From assembly GCA_963817635.1 (NCBI GenBank), contig CAWFPR010000030.1:1-54797 (forward strand): a DNA stretch of 54,797 bases, written 5' to 3'. The stretch comes from CAWFPR01 sp963817635. GTDB lineage: Bacteria; Acidobacteriota; Vicinamibacteria; Vicinamibacterales; 2-12-FULL-66-21. Below, in pieces: positions 8,922 to 23,213 of the stretch (position 1 is the stretch's first letter; every line of letters begins with the position of its first letter). A program made the translations under genes and the position numbers. The notes beneath the pieces were generated by a model. It saw nothing but the letters and a program-made list of their open reading frames with translations, was not told the origin of the DNA and did not search any database.

Positions 8922-10045
8922 CTACCGGGCTTCGACCGTGAGGCCCTCCGCGTTCCTGAAGCGGGCCTGGAGGCCCCACCCGCCGAAGCTGTCGGTGACG
9001 ATGACGGCCAGTTCGTTTTCGCCCGCATGCAGCGGCAGGAACACGGAGGCCTGGCCGTACCCGATCAGTCCGTCCTGCCGCGGCGCGTCGTAGCTGTAGT
9101 GCGCGTCGCCGCGGTACATCGGCTGGCCGTTCACGAACACCGTCGCGATGTCGCTGAACCCGAGATCGAGGCGGTAGGTTCCCGCCCACTCGGCCCGCAC
9201 GATCACCCGCGCCGCCACACTGACGCGGGGCGTGGGCCCGGCACGTCGAGGAACTTGTTGAGCAGGACCAGGCCGGACGGCTCCGCCACAACCACCTGCG
9301 AGCCGGTGCCGAACTGGTTCGGCGCCAGCGTGTCGGGTTCCTCTTCGCCCGGCGCGAACGGCTCCGACACGCGCCATTCCCGGATCCGCCCCGGCTCGGT
9401 CACGTCGGGAACAGGCACGGTCGAGAAGTCGAACGGCACGTAGTCGGGCCGGATGGTGACGTTGCTGAACCGGGTCGGCTCGCCGGGAGCCGGCGGCGTG
9501 AAGACGCGCAGGGCGATGTAGCCCGGCGTTGACGCACGGGCAAGCCGCGGCATGACGAAGGCCGGCTTGCCCATGTCGCCGACGAAGAGCGCCGCCTGCG
9601 TGCCTTTCAGCACGAGCCGCACGTGTGTCCACGTGCCGTATGCGAACGGAAGGGCTGAGGTGGCGCCCGGGCCGTGGAACAACTGCCACAGACTGACCCC
9701 TCTGAAGGCAGGCGTGTACTGGAGCGCGTCCGGCAGGTTCGTTTTGTGCGGCCGGAAATAGAGCTCCTCGTGCTCGTGATCGTTCACCATGCGGAAGTCC
9801 AGGTAGACGAACGCCCGGCGTGGCGTGAACCGGACGTCGAAGTCGATCGAGCCGTCGAGCAGGCTGACATCGCGGCGGTACGCGAATCCGTTTTCGATCG
9901 TCACCGCGTCGCGGCCGTCCACGGTTTCGCGCTTCGTCCCGTCACCCGTCAACACCCAGTGGCTGTCGGAAAACGGAAGCGGCGTCTGGGCCGCCGACGG
10001 CGAGGCGCACGCGAGGATTGCAAGGAGCAGGGGCAGATGGCGCAT
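8922..10045 (-). CDS. Secreted jelly-roll (LamG/concanavalin-like) protein (one frameshift)
   Basis: ATG 10045 starts MRHLPLLLAILACASPSAAQ, a clean signal peptide. The first domain (about residues 25-200) is a beta-sandwich like LamG/GH16/DUF1080 modules (ENGFAYRRDVSLLDGSIDFD, FRMVNDHEHEELYFRPH). Near 9230 one base is missing in a G/C run. The protein then continues with a second beta-sandwich like a GH2-type binding domain (WAGTYRLDLGFSDIATVFVN, GENELAVIVTDSFGGWGLQ) and ends at TAG 8922. It may bind or act on carbohydrate, but no catalytic residues can be named. A CATAGT box lies 6 nt before the start. Confidence 0.75.
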
Positions 10046-10051
10046 ACCTGC

Positions 10052-10057
10052 ACTATG
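10052..10057 (-). promoter_or_regulatory. -10-like box (CATAGT), leaderless spacing
   Basis: CATAGT on the minus strand is 6 nt from ATG 10045. The first base deviates from TAnnnT, but spacing and lack of a Shine-Dalgarno match the other leaderless candidates. Confidence 0.4.
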
Positions 10058-10184
10058 TGCCGGACCGCCACCCCAGGTATCACGGATAGTGACGGACCCC
10101 GGGCTGGTGAGTGGTCGTTCGTGGCGGAGCCGGTGGCATTCATCGCCGGCAGCCCGTCCCGGCGTTCGTCCCCGGGTCCTGAGG

Positions 10185-10204
10185 TATGCTCCTGTACGAG
10201 GAGG
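10185..10204 (+). promoter_or_regulatory. -10 TATGCT and RBS GAGGAGG for the dienelactone hydrolase
   Basis: TATGCT at 10185-10190 is followed by GAGGAGG at 10198-10204 and ATG 10212. This predicts a very short leader starting just at the Shine-Dalgarno. Confidence 0.5.
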
Positions 10205-10211
10205 ACTCGAC

Positions 10212-11100
10212 ATGGAACGCAAGACCGCCGCCGATTTCGACCAGGAAGTCCTGATCCTGTTCGACGCCTACGTGCACGGCAACATCGATCGCCGCACGTT
10301 CCTGGACAAGGCAGTCGAAGTACGCCGTCGGGGGGATGACGGCGCTCATGATCCTGGACGCGCTCAACCCGAAGTTCGCCGAGGCGCAGCAGATTCAGCC
10401 GGACGACAAGCGCCTGAAGACCGAACGGATTGAATATCCGTCGCCGCAGGGGACGGGGACGATGAAGGGGTACCTGTGCCGTCCGGCCGGCGCGAGCGGC
10501 AAGCTGCCCGGCATCGTCGTGATCCACGAGAACCGCGGCCTCAATCCCCACATCGAGGACGTCGCGCGCCGGCTGGCGCTCGACAACTTCATGACCTTCG
10601 CGCCCGATGCGCTGACGCCGCTCGGCGGGTATCCGGGCACCGAGGACGAGGCGCGCACGCTTTTCCCGAAGCTGGACCAGGCGAAGACCCGCGAGGACTT
10701 CGTGGCAGCAGCCAATTACCTGAAGGCCCGGCCGGACTGCACCGGGAAGATCGGCGCCGTCGGATTCTGCTGGGGCGGCGGCATGGTCCACATCCTCACC
10801 CTCCGCGTGCCGGATCTCGCGGCGGCGGTGCCGTTCTACGGCAACCTGCCGGACCCGTCGGAGGCCGCGAAGGTCAAGACGCCCATCCTGGCGCACTTCG
10901 CGGAAACGGATGCGCGCATCAACGCCGCGTGGCCGGCGTACGAATCCGCGCTCAAGGCCGCCGGCGTGTCTTTCACCGCCTACACGTATCCGGGGACGCA
11001 GCACGGATTCAACAACGACACAACGCCGCGCTACGACGAGAAGGCAGCCACGCTCGCCTGGGGGCGCACGGTGGAGTTCTTCAAGAAGCACTTGAAGTGA
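10212..11100 (+). CDS. Dienelactone hydrolase family protein (one frameshift)
   Basis: ATG 10212 follows a strong GAGGAGG. The N-terminus (DRRTFLDKA, then after a frame change near 10320 YAVGGMTALM) resembles a twin-arginine/hydrophobic leader common in acidobacterial members, suggesting export. The alpha/beta hydrolase core is complete. The nucleophile Cys is in GFCWGGG, the acid is Asp in ETDARIN, and His is in GTQHGFNND, giving the Cys-Asp-His triad of the family. The substrate is unknown; such enzymes act on lactones and esters. The ABC genes follow 64 bp downstream on the same strand. Confidence 0.87.
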
Positions 11101-11164
11101 CGGGACGATGGCGTCTTGCTGTTACTGGCCGCGCTTCAGATGAACGCGTCCGCACGGGCCGGGC

Positions 11165-11870
<706 letters not shown>

Positions 11871-11918
11871 CCCGCTGTCCGGGGCCGGAGCTTCGGAGCC
11901 GGGCACGTCAGAAACGAC

Positions 11919-14283
11919 ATGCGCCCTCTTGATCGGAAGCTCGCACGCGATCTCTGGAGCCTGAAGGGGCAGGCGCTCGCCATCAGCCTCGTCATCGGGG
12001 CCGGCGTGGCGATGTTCATCATGTACCTCAGCACGTTCCACTCGCTGAGGCTGACCCAGGAGACGTACTACGAGCGCTACCGGTTCGCGCAGATCTTCTC
12101 GGGCCTCACGCGGGCGCCGTTGAGCCTGCTCGAGCGCGTCCGGGCGATCCCCGGCGTCGCGCGCGCCGAGGCCCGGGTCGTCGTCGATGTGAATCTCGAC
12201 GTCCCCGGCCTGACCGGGCCGGCGACCGGGCGCCTCATCGGCATCGAGCTGCCGAAGCGGCCGTCGCTCAACGACGTCTTCCTCCGCCGGGGCCGCTTTC
12301 CTTCGCTCGACGAGCCGGACGAGGCACTCGTCAGCGAAGCCTTCGCGCTCACGCGGGGGCTTCACCCCGGCGACCGCGTCGGCGCGACCATCAACGGCCG
12401 CCGCCGCGACCTGTCGATCGTCGGCATCGGGCTGTCCCCGGAGTTCATCTACACGATTCGCCCCGGCGAGCTGATGCCGGACGACGCGCGGTTCGCGGTG
12501 TTCTGGATGAACGAGCGGGATCTCGCTGCCGCGTACGACATGGAGGGCGGGTTCAACAACCTGTCGGCTCACGCTCGCGCCCGGCGCCAGCGAGTCGGAC
12601 GTCATCGCCCGGCTCGACCGGCTGCTGGCCCCGTACGGCGGCCTCGGGGCGATTCCGCGAAGCCTCCAGACATCGCACTGGTATCTCGACAACGAGCTGA
12701 AGCAGTTGCAGAGCGTCGGCCTGATTCTGCCGGTCGTCTTCCTGACGGTGGCCGCCTTCCTGTTGAACGTCGTGCTGACGCGCATCGTGTCGGTCCAGCG
12801 CGAGCAGATTGCCGCCCTCAAGGCGCTCGGCTATACGAACGCCGAGCTGGCGTGGCACTACACGAAACTGAGTCTCGCGATTGGCGCGGCGGGCGCCGTG
12901 TTCGGCACAGCGGGCGGCACGTGGCTGGGCTCCGCGATGACGAACATGTACAACAACTTCTTCCGCTTCCCGGCGCTCGAATACCACCTGCCGTCCGACG
13001 TGGTCGTGTCGGGGGTGATGGTGAGCTTCGCGGCCGCCGCACTGGGCGCGCTGAACGCGGTGCGCCGCGCCGTGACGCTGCCGCCGGCCGAGGCGATGCG
13101 CCCCGAACCGCCCGCCCGCTATCGCAGGAGCTGGCTGGAGCGGGTGGGGCTGGCGCGATGGCTCTCGGCTCCGGTTCGCATGATTCTCAGGAATCTCGGG
13201 CGCCATCCCGTGCGCACGGCGACTGCCGTGCTCGGCATCGCCGCCTCGGCCTCCATGCTCATCCTCGGCACGTTCTTCATCGATTCGATCGATGTCCTCA
13301 TGGACGTCCAGTTCTTCTCGATTCAGCGGCAGGATGCGACGGTCACGTTCGTCTGGCCCGCCTCCACGCGGGCGCTGTACGACATGGAGCGGCTGCCTGG
13401 CGTGCGCTACGCCGAGCCGACGCGGGCCGTGCCGGCGCGGCTGCGGGTCGCGCAGCGATCGCGCATCGTCTCGATCCAGGGGCTCGTCGCGCGTCCCGAG
13501 CTGAATCGGGTCGTGGACGTGCACGGCGGGCCGATGGCGCTTCCCCCGGGCGGGCTGGTGCTGTCGCTGAAGCTGGCCGACGTGCTCGGCGCGAAGCTCG
13601 GGGACCTGGTGACGGTGGACGTCCTGGACGGACGCCGCCCCACGCGGCAGACACGCGTCAGCGGCATCGTGGAAGAATACATGGGGACGTCCGCCTACAT
13701 GGAGATTGGCGCCCTGCGGCGGCTGGCCGACGAAGGCGAATCGCTGTCGGGCGCGTATCTTGCGGTGGATTCCGCGGCGGCCGATGCGCTGTACCGGCGG
13801 CTGAAGGACACGCCGATGGTGGCCGGCGTCAGCCTGAAGCGAGCGGCCATCGAGAGCTTTCAGCGCACCCTGAAGGACACCTTCTACGTCATGATCTTCT
13901 TCAACCTGCTGTTCTCGGGCATCATCGCGGGGGGCGTGGTGTACAACGCCGCCCGGGTGTCGCTCTCGGAGCGCAGCCGCGAGCTGGCCAGCCTGCGGGT
14001 GCTCGGCTTCACGCGCGGCGAGATCTCGTTCATCCTGCTCGGCGAGCTGGCCGCCGTGACCGTGATGGCCATACCGGTCGGCATGGTGGCCGGCTACGTG
14101 TTCGCGGCGGCGCTGGTGGCGGCCCTGAACACCGAGCTCTATCGCTTTCCGCTCGTCGTGAGCGCGCGGACGTTCGCGTATGCCGCGACCGCCGTCCTGG
14201 TGGCCGCGGCCCTGTCCGGCCTGGCGGTGCGGCGCCGGCTCGATCATCTGGACCTGGTCGAAGTGCTGAAGACGAGGGAATAG
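11919..14283 (+). CDS. FtsX-domain ABC transporter permease (one frameshift)
   Basis: About 788 residues starting MRPLDRKLARDLWSLKGQAL at ATG 11919. It has an N-terminal membrane helix, a periplasmic MacB_PCD-like domain, and a first FtsX domain (about 12700-13080; LILPVVFLTVAAFLLNVVLT). A second helix/periplasmic unit and a second FtsX domain follow (about 13880-14260; MIFFNLLFSGIIAGGVVYNA). The frame changes near 12575, with LTLAPGASESDVIARLDRLL restored across it. Unlike ADOPs it sits with its own ATPase and an HlyD-type adaptor, so it probably forms a MacAB-like or DevBCA-like export complex. No outer-membrane channel gene is nearby. Confidence 0.9.
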
Positions 14284-14287
14284 ACAC

Positions 14288-15457
14288 GTGAAACGGTTCA
14301 TCAGGATCGCCGCGGTCGTGATCGTGCTCGGAGGGGTGCTCGCGTGGGCCTTCCGGCCCTCGGCCGTCCCGGCCGACTTCGCCCGCGTCGAGCGCGGCTC
14401 CCTTCAGGTGACGGTGGACGAGGAGGGGCGCACGCGTGTGCGCGACCGCTACGTGGTGTCGGCGCCGCTCCCGGGGCGGATGCAGCGAATCGAGCTCGAA
14501 CCAGGCGATCCCGTGGTCGCGGGCAAGACCGTGCTCGCGCAGTTCCTGCCGACCGATCCGGCCCTGCTCGACGCCCGCACGCGCGCCGAACTCGAGGCGC
14601 GCCTCCGCGCGGCCGAGTCCACGCTCGGCGGCGCGCGATCGGATCGCGAGCGGATCCAGGCGGATTTGACGTTCGCGCAGGCGGAGTTGAAGCGATCGCG
14701 CGAACTCCTGGCCGACAAGGTGATCGCGCCGCGCGAGCTCGAAGCGGCGGAGCGGTCCGCGCAGTCGCTCGAGCGCTCCCTCCAGTCGGCGGACTTCGCC
14801 GTGCGGACGGCCGAATACCAGCTGCAGGTCGCGCGCGCGAGCCTGGCGCGTCCCGGCAGCAGCGGGTCCGCGGCCATTCCCCTGCGCTCCCCGGTGAATG
14901 GCGTGGTGCTGCGGCGGCTCCAGGAGAGCGAAACCGTCGTCCCCACCGGCACGCCGCTCGTCGAGGTCGGGGACGTCTCGAACCTCGAGATCGTGTCCGA
15001 CCTGCTCTCGAGTGCCGCCGTGAAGGTGAAGGCCGGCCAGCCGGTGCTCATCGAGCAGTGGGGAGGTGACCACGCGCTCTCGGGCCGCGTGCGGCGCGTC
15101 GAGCCGTCCGGCTTCACCAAGATCTCGGCGCTCGGCGTCGAGGAGCAGCGCGTCAACGTCATCATCGACTTCGACGACACGCCCGCCCTCGGTGACGGCT
15201 ACCGGGTCGAGGTCCGCATCGTTGTCGCCGAACGGACCGATGTGCTGAAGGTGCCGGCGAGCAGCCTGTTCCGCGCCGGCACCGAGTGGGCGGTCTACAA
15301 GGTCGAGGACGGCCGGGCGCGCCGCCAGGTGGTCGAGGTGGGCCAGCAGAACGGCCTCGAGGCCGAAATCGTCAAGGGGCTCGAGGCCGGCGACGAGGTC
15401 GTGGTCTACCCGAGCGACGCGATTGCCGACGGCGTGAAGGTCACCGCGCGGTCATAA
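14288..15457 (+). CDS. HlyD/MacA-type periplasmic adaptor subunit
   Basis: 389 residues, intact, GTG start at 14288, 4 bp after the permease stop. An N-terminal anchor helix (residues 5-21) precedes a split lipoyl/barrel-sandwich domain (YVVSAPLPGRMQRIELEPGD, then IPLRSPVNGVVLRRLQESE) flanking a helical hairpin of about 110 residues (about 90-200). A beta-barrel and membrane-proximal domain follow (NVIIDFDDTPALGDGYRVEV). This is the membrane-fusion protein of the upstream ABC permease and ATPase, bridging the periplasm. The 3' end overlaps a convergent gene by 6 bp. Confidence 0.93.
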   Translation: MKRFIRIAAVVIVLGGVLAWAFRPSAVPADFARVERGSLQVTVDEEGRTRVRDRYVVSAPLPGRMQRIELEPGDPVVAGKTVLAQFLPTDPALLDARTRAELEARLRAAESTLGGARSDRERIQADLTFAQAELKRSRELLADKVIAPRELEAAERSAQSLERSLQSADFAVRTAEYQLQVARASLARPGSSGSAAIPLRSPVNGVVLRRLQESETVVPTGTPLVEVGDVSNLEIVSDLLSSAAVKVKAGQPVLIEQWGGDHALSGRVRRVEPSGFTKISALGVEEQRVNVIIDFDDTPALGDGYRVEVRIVVAERTDVLKVPASSLFRAGTEWAVYKVEDGRARRQVVEVGQQNGLEAEIVKGLEAGDEVVVYPSDAIADGVKVTARS

Positions 15458-15895
15458 GCCGCCGCCGCACGACGTGCCGCGCGGCTGTACCGACTCCAGA
15501 TCGAGGACCGGGATGTACTCGCCGGGGTCCGGCGCTCCGCGGCCGCCAGCCACGGGATTGCCTCCGCCAATCGTGATCCGCTTGCCGATCTTCACGCCCG
15601 GTTCGATGAGCGACGAGCGCTTCACGATGCCGGTCACCTCGACCATGCGGTGGTTTTCCTCTTTGACGATGTTCATGACGTCGCGCTTGCCGGCCAGGCG
15701 AAACGACCTGGCGCGCACGACCGGACCGCTCTCCACGTCCGTCTGTCGCACATCGTCGATGGCGAGCACCCGCCCTGACAGGCAGCCGATGACCACCAGT
15801 TCGATCGAGTCCTTCGGGATGCGAGGTTTGCCCTTCGGCGCCTCCTGCCCCTGCGGCAGGACGAGGGCGACGGCGAGCAGCAACGCGGTAATCAT
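15452..15895 (-). CDS. Small secreted protein of unknown function
   Basis: 147 residues, ATG 15895 preceded by GGAGG. A short signal peptide (MITALLLAVALVLPQG) is followed by a domain beginning ELVVIGCLSGRVLAIDDV and ending with a beta-rich stretch (VKIGKRITIGGGNPVAGG). No named family is recognised. It is intact and lies 51 bp downstream of the small gene at 15947-16210, so the two may be cotranscribed. Its stop overlaps the adaptor gene's end. Confidence 0.7.
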   Translation of the reverse strand: MITALLLAVALVLPQGQEAPKGKPRIPKDSIELVVIGCLSGRVLAIDDVRQTDVESGPVVRARSFRLAGKRDVMNIVKEENHRMVEVTGIVKRSSLIEPGVKIGKRITIGGGNPVAGGRGAPDPGEYIPVLDLESVQPRGTSCGGGL

Positions 15896-15946
15896 GGGAC
15901 CTCCAGACAGCTGGCTCTCTGAAGGTACACCAGAATCGGCCGGACG

Positions 15947-16210
15947 CTACCGGCGAGGGTGGCGTTCGCCGGTAATGGCTCCACGGGCGACGACCCGCAG
16001 CAGGCTGGCGATTTCGTCCGGGCTCCCCAGCGCGACCCGCTGGCGGGGCAGGGTCAGGCGCGGGACGAGATCCGTGCCCACCAGCCAGAACGACATGTCC
16101 ACGGTGGTGTCGGTGACGGGCCCGATCCGGGCGCGATCGCAGACGAGCGTGCGCCCGCCGGTATCGACCGACAGTCCGTTGGCGAGGGGGATCAGTTCGT
16201 CGATCTTCAT
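15947..16210 (-). CDS. Small cytosolic protein of unknown function
   Basis: 87 residues starting MKIDELIPLANGLSVDTGGR at ATG 16210 with a well-placed GGAGG (start chosen on this basis; the open frame extends further upstream without support). It contains a Trp/Val-rich beta stretch (VDMSFWLVGTDLVPRLTLP) and no signal peptide or membrane helix. Function unknown. Confidence 0.65.
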   Translation of the reverse strand: MKIDELIPLANGLSVDTGGRTLVCDRARIGPVTDTTVDMSFWLVGTDLVPRLTLPRQRVALGSPDEIASLLRVVARGAITGERHPRR

Positions 16211-16317
16211 GGCTGCACCTCCAGTGGTGTGACCAATGACGAAGCAATACCGGCGCCACAGCGGCACCACGGCCCGGTATCGGCGAATGTGCCGCGCCAC
16301 GCGTGACGGAATTTCGC

Positions 16318-16449
16318 GACCACGGATTGCGGGATCGTACGTGACGGGGACTTGGACCACGGATTCCACAGATCCAACACGTTGACCACGGGGCCGAGTT
16401 TCACAAAGTTGATCAGTATTATGGTTTGAATCCGTGTAGATCCGTGGTC
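16318..16449. repeat. Cluster of GACCACGGAT repeats, direct and inverted
   Basis: GACCACGGATT occurs at 16318 and 16355, and GACCACGG at 16384, all in one orientation. The complement ATCCGTGGTC closes the cluster at 16440-16449, so copies can pair as a large imperfect stem. It fills most of the divergent gap between small minus-strand genes and the gene at 16482. A related inverted repeat with the same CACGGAT core is at 32778-32851. Confidence 0.75.
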
Positions 16450-16455
16450 GCGTGC

Positions 16456-16473
16456 TACGATCCCCGCCGGAGG
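16456..16473 (+). promoter_or_regulatory. -10 TACGAT and RBS GGAGG for the gene at 16482
   Basis: TACGAT at 16456-16461, then GGAGG at 16469-16473, then ATG 16482. This predicts a short leader beginning just before the Shine-Dalgarno. Confidence 0.45.
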
Positions 16474-16481
16474 TTTGTCGC

Positions 16482-17300
16482 ATGAGGCGATGGGTGACGA
16501 CGGCGGCGGTGGTTCTGCTGGTTTCGGCGCCCCTGCACGCGGACCTGACGGTCACGCAGACGATCACGATCGAAGGCGGGCCGGCGGCCATGATGGGTGG
16601 CAACGCGTCGCCGACCATCGTGATGCGCATCAAAGGGAACAAGACCCGCACCGAAACAGATGGTGATGGGCCAGTCCCACGTCGTGCTGGCCGATCTGGA
16701 CACGCGGCAGGTGATCGTGCTGAACGCGGCGGACAAGACGGCCCGGCTGCTTTCGGCCGCGGTTCCGGTCTCTCCCGAACCGCCGGCACCCGCGCCGGCG
16801 ATGGACGTGACGTTCAATCCCACCGGCCAGAAGCGCACGATCGACAACGTCGCCTGCGACGAGTACGCCATCGCCATGACCCTCGACATGGCGAGTCTGG
16901 GCGGGCGAAGCGCCGAGGTGCCCCCCGAGGCCGCCCAGATGCTGCAGGGCCTCCAGATGATGTTGAAGGGCTCGAGCTGGATCGCGAAATCGGGTCCGGG
17001 GGTCGCCGAGTTCGCGAAGTTCCAGAAGGCCGCGGCCGACGCGAAGCTGACGGCTGCCATTTCCGGCGCGGCTGGCGGCGGCCAGCGGGCTCGATCGCGT
17101 CATGGCGGCCTCGGCTTCGACCCACGGTCTGCCCGTACCTGACGGAAATGACCATGAGCGTCGAAGGGACGGGGCAGCTCGTCGAGATGATAAGGCAGAT
17201 GGGCCCGACGAAGATCACCAACAAGGTGACCGCGATCTCGACCGAGCCGCTCGCTGCCGATCTCTTCACCGTGCCGGCCGGCTACACGATGGTCAAATAG
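16482..17300 (+). CDS. Secreted DUF4412-like protein (about three frame changes)
   Basis: ATG 16482 behind GGAGG gives MRRWVTTAAVVLLVSAPLHA, a signal peptide. The mature part starts LTVTQTITIEGG and contains IVMRIKGNKTRTET, a pattern like DUF4412-type outer-envelope proteins. It continues, after a frame change near 16660, as QSHVVLADLDTRQVIVLN and CDEYAIAMTLDMASLGGR. Two more changes near 17085 and 17140 restore YLTEMTMSVEGTGQLVEMIR and the end TEPLAADLFTVPAGYTMVK. The function is unknown; family resemblance is by eye. The GH20 gene follows 10 bp downstream. Confidence 0.7.
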   Translation: MRRWVTTAAVVLLVSAPLHADLTVTQTITIEGGPAAMMGGNASPTIVMRIKGNKTRTETDGDGPVPRRAGRSGHAAGDRAERGGQDGPAAFGRGSGLSRTAGTRAGDGRDVQSHRPEAHDRQRRLRRVRHRHDPRHGESGRAKRRGAPRGRPDAAGPPDDVEGLELDREIGSGGRRVREVPEGRGRREADGCHFRRGWRRPAGSIASWRPRLRPTVCPYLTEMTMSVEGTGQLVEMIRQMGPTKITNKVTAISTEPLAADLFTVPAGYTMVK

Positions 17301-17310
17301 GGCCGGGCTC

Positions 17311-18975
17311 ATGTCGATGCCGATGGGCGCACTTGTACTGGCCACGCTGCGATGGCCGGCACGGCCGGCGCGGCGGCCGCGCCGCAGCCGCCGGATGTCG
17401 CGACGGCGATCGCGATCATCCCGCAGCCGGTGAAAATCACGCCGCGCGCGGGACGGTTTCGCCTCCAGCGGCGCACGGTCGTCTGGACCGACGCGGCGAC
17501 CGAGCCCGTGGCGCGCCAGCTCGTTCGCTACCTCGAACCGGCGACCGGTTTCACGCTGCGGGTCCAGGTCGGCGGCACACTGCCGTCCGGCGCCATCGCC
17601 TTTCACCGCGAGCGCACCCTGCGCCGTCTCGGCGCCGAAGGGTACCTGCTCGACCGTGACGCCCGCGCGCGTCGTCGTGCGCGCGCCCGAACTGGCCGGC
17701 GCCTTCTACGCGGTGCAGACCATCCGGCAGCTGCTGCCGCCCGAGGTCTTTCGCGAAGCGCCCATCGACGGCGTCACGTGGGCGATGCCGGCTGTCACCA
17801 TCGAGGATCAGCCCCGATTCTCCTGGCGCGGCGCGCACCTCGACACCTGCCGTCACTTCATGCCGAAGGAGTTCGTCAAGAAATACATCGACCTGCTCGC
17901 GCTCCACAAGCTGAACACCTTCCACTGGCATCTCACGGACGACCAGGGCTGGCGGCTCGAGATCAGGCAGTATCCGATGCTCACCACGATCGGCGCCTGG
18001 CGCAGCGAAACGCTCGTGGGCCGGCCGACACGCGATCCTGCGCAGGGGCAATTCGACAGGACGCCGCACGGCGGGTTCTATACGCAGGAGGACGCCCGCG
18101 AGATCGTGGCCTACGCGAAGGCGCGCTTCGTCACCGTCGTTCCTGAGATCGAGATGCCCGGCCACGCCGTGGCCGCCATCGCAGCCTATCCGGAGCTGGG
18201 CGTCACCGGCGAGCCGGTGCGCGTGGCGACCAGCTGGGGGGTGTTTTCGGACATCCTGAACGCTGAACCGTCCACCGTGCAGTTCATGCAGAACGTGCTC
18301 ACGGAAGTGCTCGGCATCTTCCCCTCCCGCTACATTCACATCGGCGGCGACGAGGCCGACAAGGCAAAGTGGAAGACGAGCCCGGCGATCCAGGCTCGTA
18401 TCAGGGAACTGGGCGTCGGCGACGAACGTGGTCTTCAGAGCTGGTTCATCCGCCAGATGGACGACTTTCTGGTCGGCCACAAGCGCCGGCTGGTTGGGTG
18501 GGACGAGATTCTCGAGGGCGGCCTGGCCGACAACGCCGTCGTGATGTCGTGGCGGGGCACGCAGGGGGGCATCGACGCCGCGCGGGCCGGCCACGACGTG
18601 ATCATGACACCGACAAGCCATACCTATCTCGACTACTACCAGTCGCGCGATCAGGCGCACGAGCCGCTTGCCATCGGCGGGTTCCTGCCACTGGCAACGG
18701 TGTACGCGTTCGAGCCCGTGCCGGCGGAGCTCGAGCCGCGGTTCGCCGCTCACGTGCTGGGCGCCCAGGCGCAGGTGTGGACCGAGTACCTGGCGGGCGG
18801 GAAGCAGGTCGAATACATGGCGTTTCCCCGGCTGACGGCGCTCGCCGAAGTGGTCTGGACGCCGGTGGGGCGGAAGGACTACGCTGACTTTCTCGGGCGC
18901 CTCGAGCGGCACCTGGCGAGGCTGCAGGCGCTCGACGTGGACTTCCGGCCGCTCGACCCGCCGTCCTCGCAGTAA
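17311..18975 (+). CDS. GH20 beta-N-acetylhexosaminidase, exported (two frame changes)
   Basis: ATG 17311 with one frame change near 17350 restores a signal peptide (MSMPMGALVLATL, then AMAGTAGAAAA). An N-terminal GH20b-like domain (IIPQPVKITPRAGRF) is joined, across a second change near 17655, to the catalytic TIM barrel: FSWRGAHLDTCRHF, FHWHLTDDQGWRLEI and HIGGDEADKAKW with the adjacent Asp-Glu catalytic pair. WDEILEGGL and a C-terminal Trp-rich strand (AQVWTEYLAGG) complete it. It probably removes terminal GlcNAc/GalNAc from chitin fragments, glycans or peptidoglycan pieces in the periplasm. It lies 10 bp after the previous gene. Confidence 0.93.
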
Positions 18976-19041
18976 GAGCGCGCCGGACGCCCTGGAGCCC
19001 CCGGGCTGAGGTTCTCGGGCCGGCGCTTCACGGCAAGGACC

Positions 19042-19047
19042 TATACT
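19042..19047 (+). promoter_or_regulatory. -10 box (TATACT), leaderless spacing
   Basis: TATACT ends 5 nt before ATG 19053 and no Shine-Dalgarno is present, predicting a leaderless mRNA for the histidine kinase. No clear -35. Confidence 0.55.
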
Positions 19048-19052
19048 GACCT

Positions 19053-21848
<2,796 letters not shown>

Positions 21849-21852
<4 letters not shown>

Positions 21853-23198
21853 CTCGTGCCGTGCGGGTCGTCCGGGTCGGCCGGACTCGGCAGCGCCGTC
21901 CCGCCGAGCGGCGCGAGCAGGCCGGCTTCCGCATAGGTGAACAGCTTCTCGCGCGTGTCGGCGATGTCGAGGTTGCGCATGGTGAGCTGCCCGATCCGGT
22001 CCTGCGGCGAGAACGTCGACTCGCCTTTTTCCATCGTCAGGCGCTCGGGATGATAGGTGAGGTTCGGCGATCGCGTGTCGAGGATCGAGTAGTCGTTGCC
22101 CCGCCGCAGCTCGATGCTGACTTCGCCGGTAATCGCGCGCGCGACCCAGCGCTGGGCGCTCTCGCGCAGCATCAGCGCCTGTGAATCGAACCACCGCCCC
22201 TGGTAGAGCAGGCGTCCCAGCCGGCGCCCGTTCTCGCGGTACTGCTCGATCGTGTCTTCGTTGTGGATGCCGGTGATGAGCCGCTCGTAGGCGATGAACA
22301 ACAGCGCCAGGCCAGGCGCCTCGTAGACGCCGCGGCTCTTGGCCTCGATGATCCGGTTCTCGATCTGGTCGCTCATGCCGAGACCGTGGCGCCCGCCGAT
22401 GGCGTTGGCCTCGAGGATCAGGTGCACGCCGTCCTTGAACGTCACGCCGTTCAGGGCGACCGGGTGCCCTTCGTCGAAGCGGACCGTCACCTCTTCCGGC
22501 TTCACCGCCACGTCGTCGCGCCAGAACCGGACCCCCATGATCGGGTGGACGATCTTGATGCCGGAATCGAGCCGCTCGAGGTCCTTGGCTTCGTGGGTCG
22601 CGCCGAGGATGTTGGAGTCGGTGGAGTAGGCCTTTTCGGCGCTCATGTGGTACTCGAGGCCGGCGCCCTCCATGTAGTCGGACATTTCCGCCCGCCCGCC
22701 GAGCTCGTCGATGAACAGCTGATCGAGCCACGGTTTGTAGATGCGGAGCGCGGGGTTGGCGAGCAGCCCGTAGCGGTAGAACCGCTCGATGTCGTTGCCC
22801 TTGTAGGTGCTGCCGTCCCCCCAGATGTTGACGTCGTCCTCCTTCATGGCGCCGACGAGCATCGTGCCGGTGACCGCGCGTCCGATGGGCGTCGTGTTGA
22901 AGTAGGGCACTCCGGCGGTCGAGATGTGGAAGGCGCCGCACTGCAGCATCGCGATCCCCTCCGACACGAGGTGCGAGCGGCAGTCGACGAGCCGCGCCTT
23001 CTCGGCGCCGCACTGGAGGGCGCGCCTCGGAATGTTCTCGTAGTCGGACTCGTCTGGCTGGCCGAGATTGGCCGTGTAGGCGTAGGGAATCGCGCCCTTG
23101 CTGCGCATCCAGTGGAGCGCCGCGCTGGTGTCGAGACCTCCGGAAAACGCGATGCCGACTTTTTCGCCGACGGGAAGGTGCTGGAGGATGTTGGCCAT
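21849..23198 (-). CDS. argG: Argininosuccinate synthase
   Basis: 449 residues, intact. It joins citrulline and aspartate with ATP to form argininosuccinate, the penultimate step of arginine synthesis, in the cytosol. The ATP-pyrophosphatase loop is at residues 16-24 (IAFSGGLDTS). Further hallmarks are AYTANLGQPDESDYENIPRR and NIWGDGSTYKGNDIERFYRY, matching the E. coli-length class. No other arg biosynthesis gene is adjacent, but an amidinohydrolase and AdiC-like permease lie upstream on the same strand. The TATGAT box is 9 nt before the ATG without a Shine-Dalgarno. The stop overlaps the kinase stop in a shared CTAG. Confidence 0.97.
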
Positions 23199-23207
23199 GA
23201 GCCATAC

Positions 23208-23213
23208 ATCATA
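23208..23213 (-). promoter_or_regulatory. -10 box (TATGAT) for argG, near-leaderless
   Basis: TATGAT on the minus strand lies 9 nt before ATG 23198, predicting a leader of 2-3 nt. No Shine-Dalgarno and no clear -35. Confidence 0.5.
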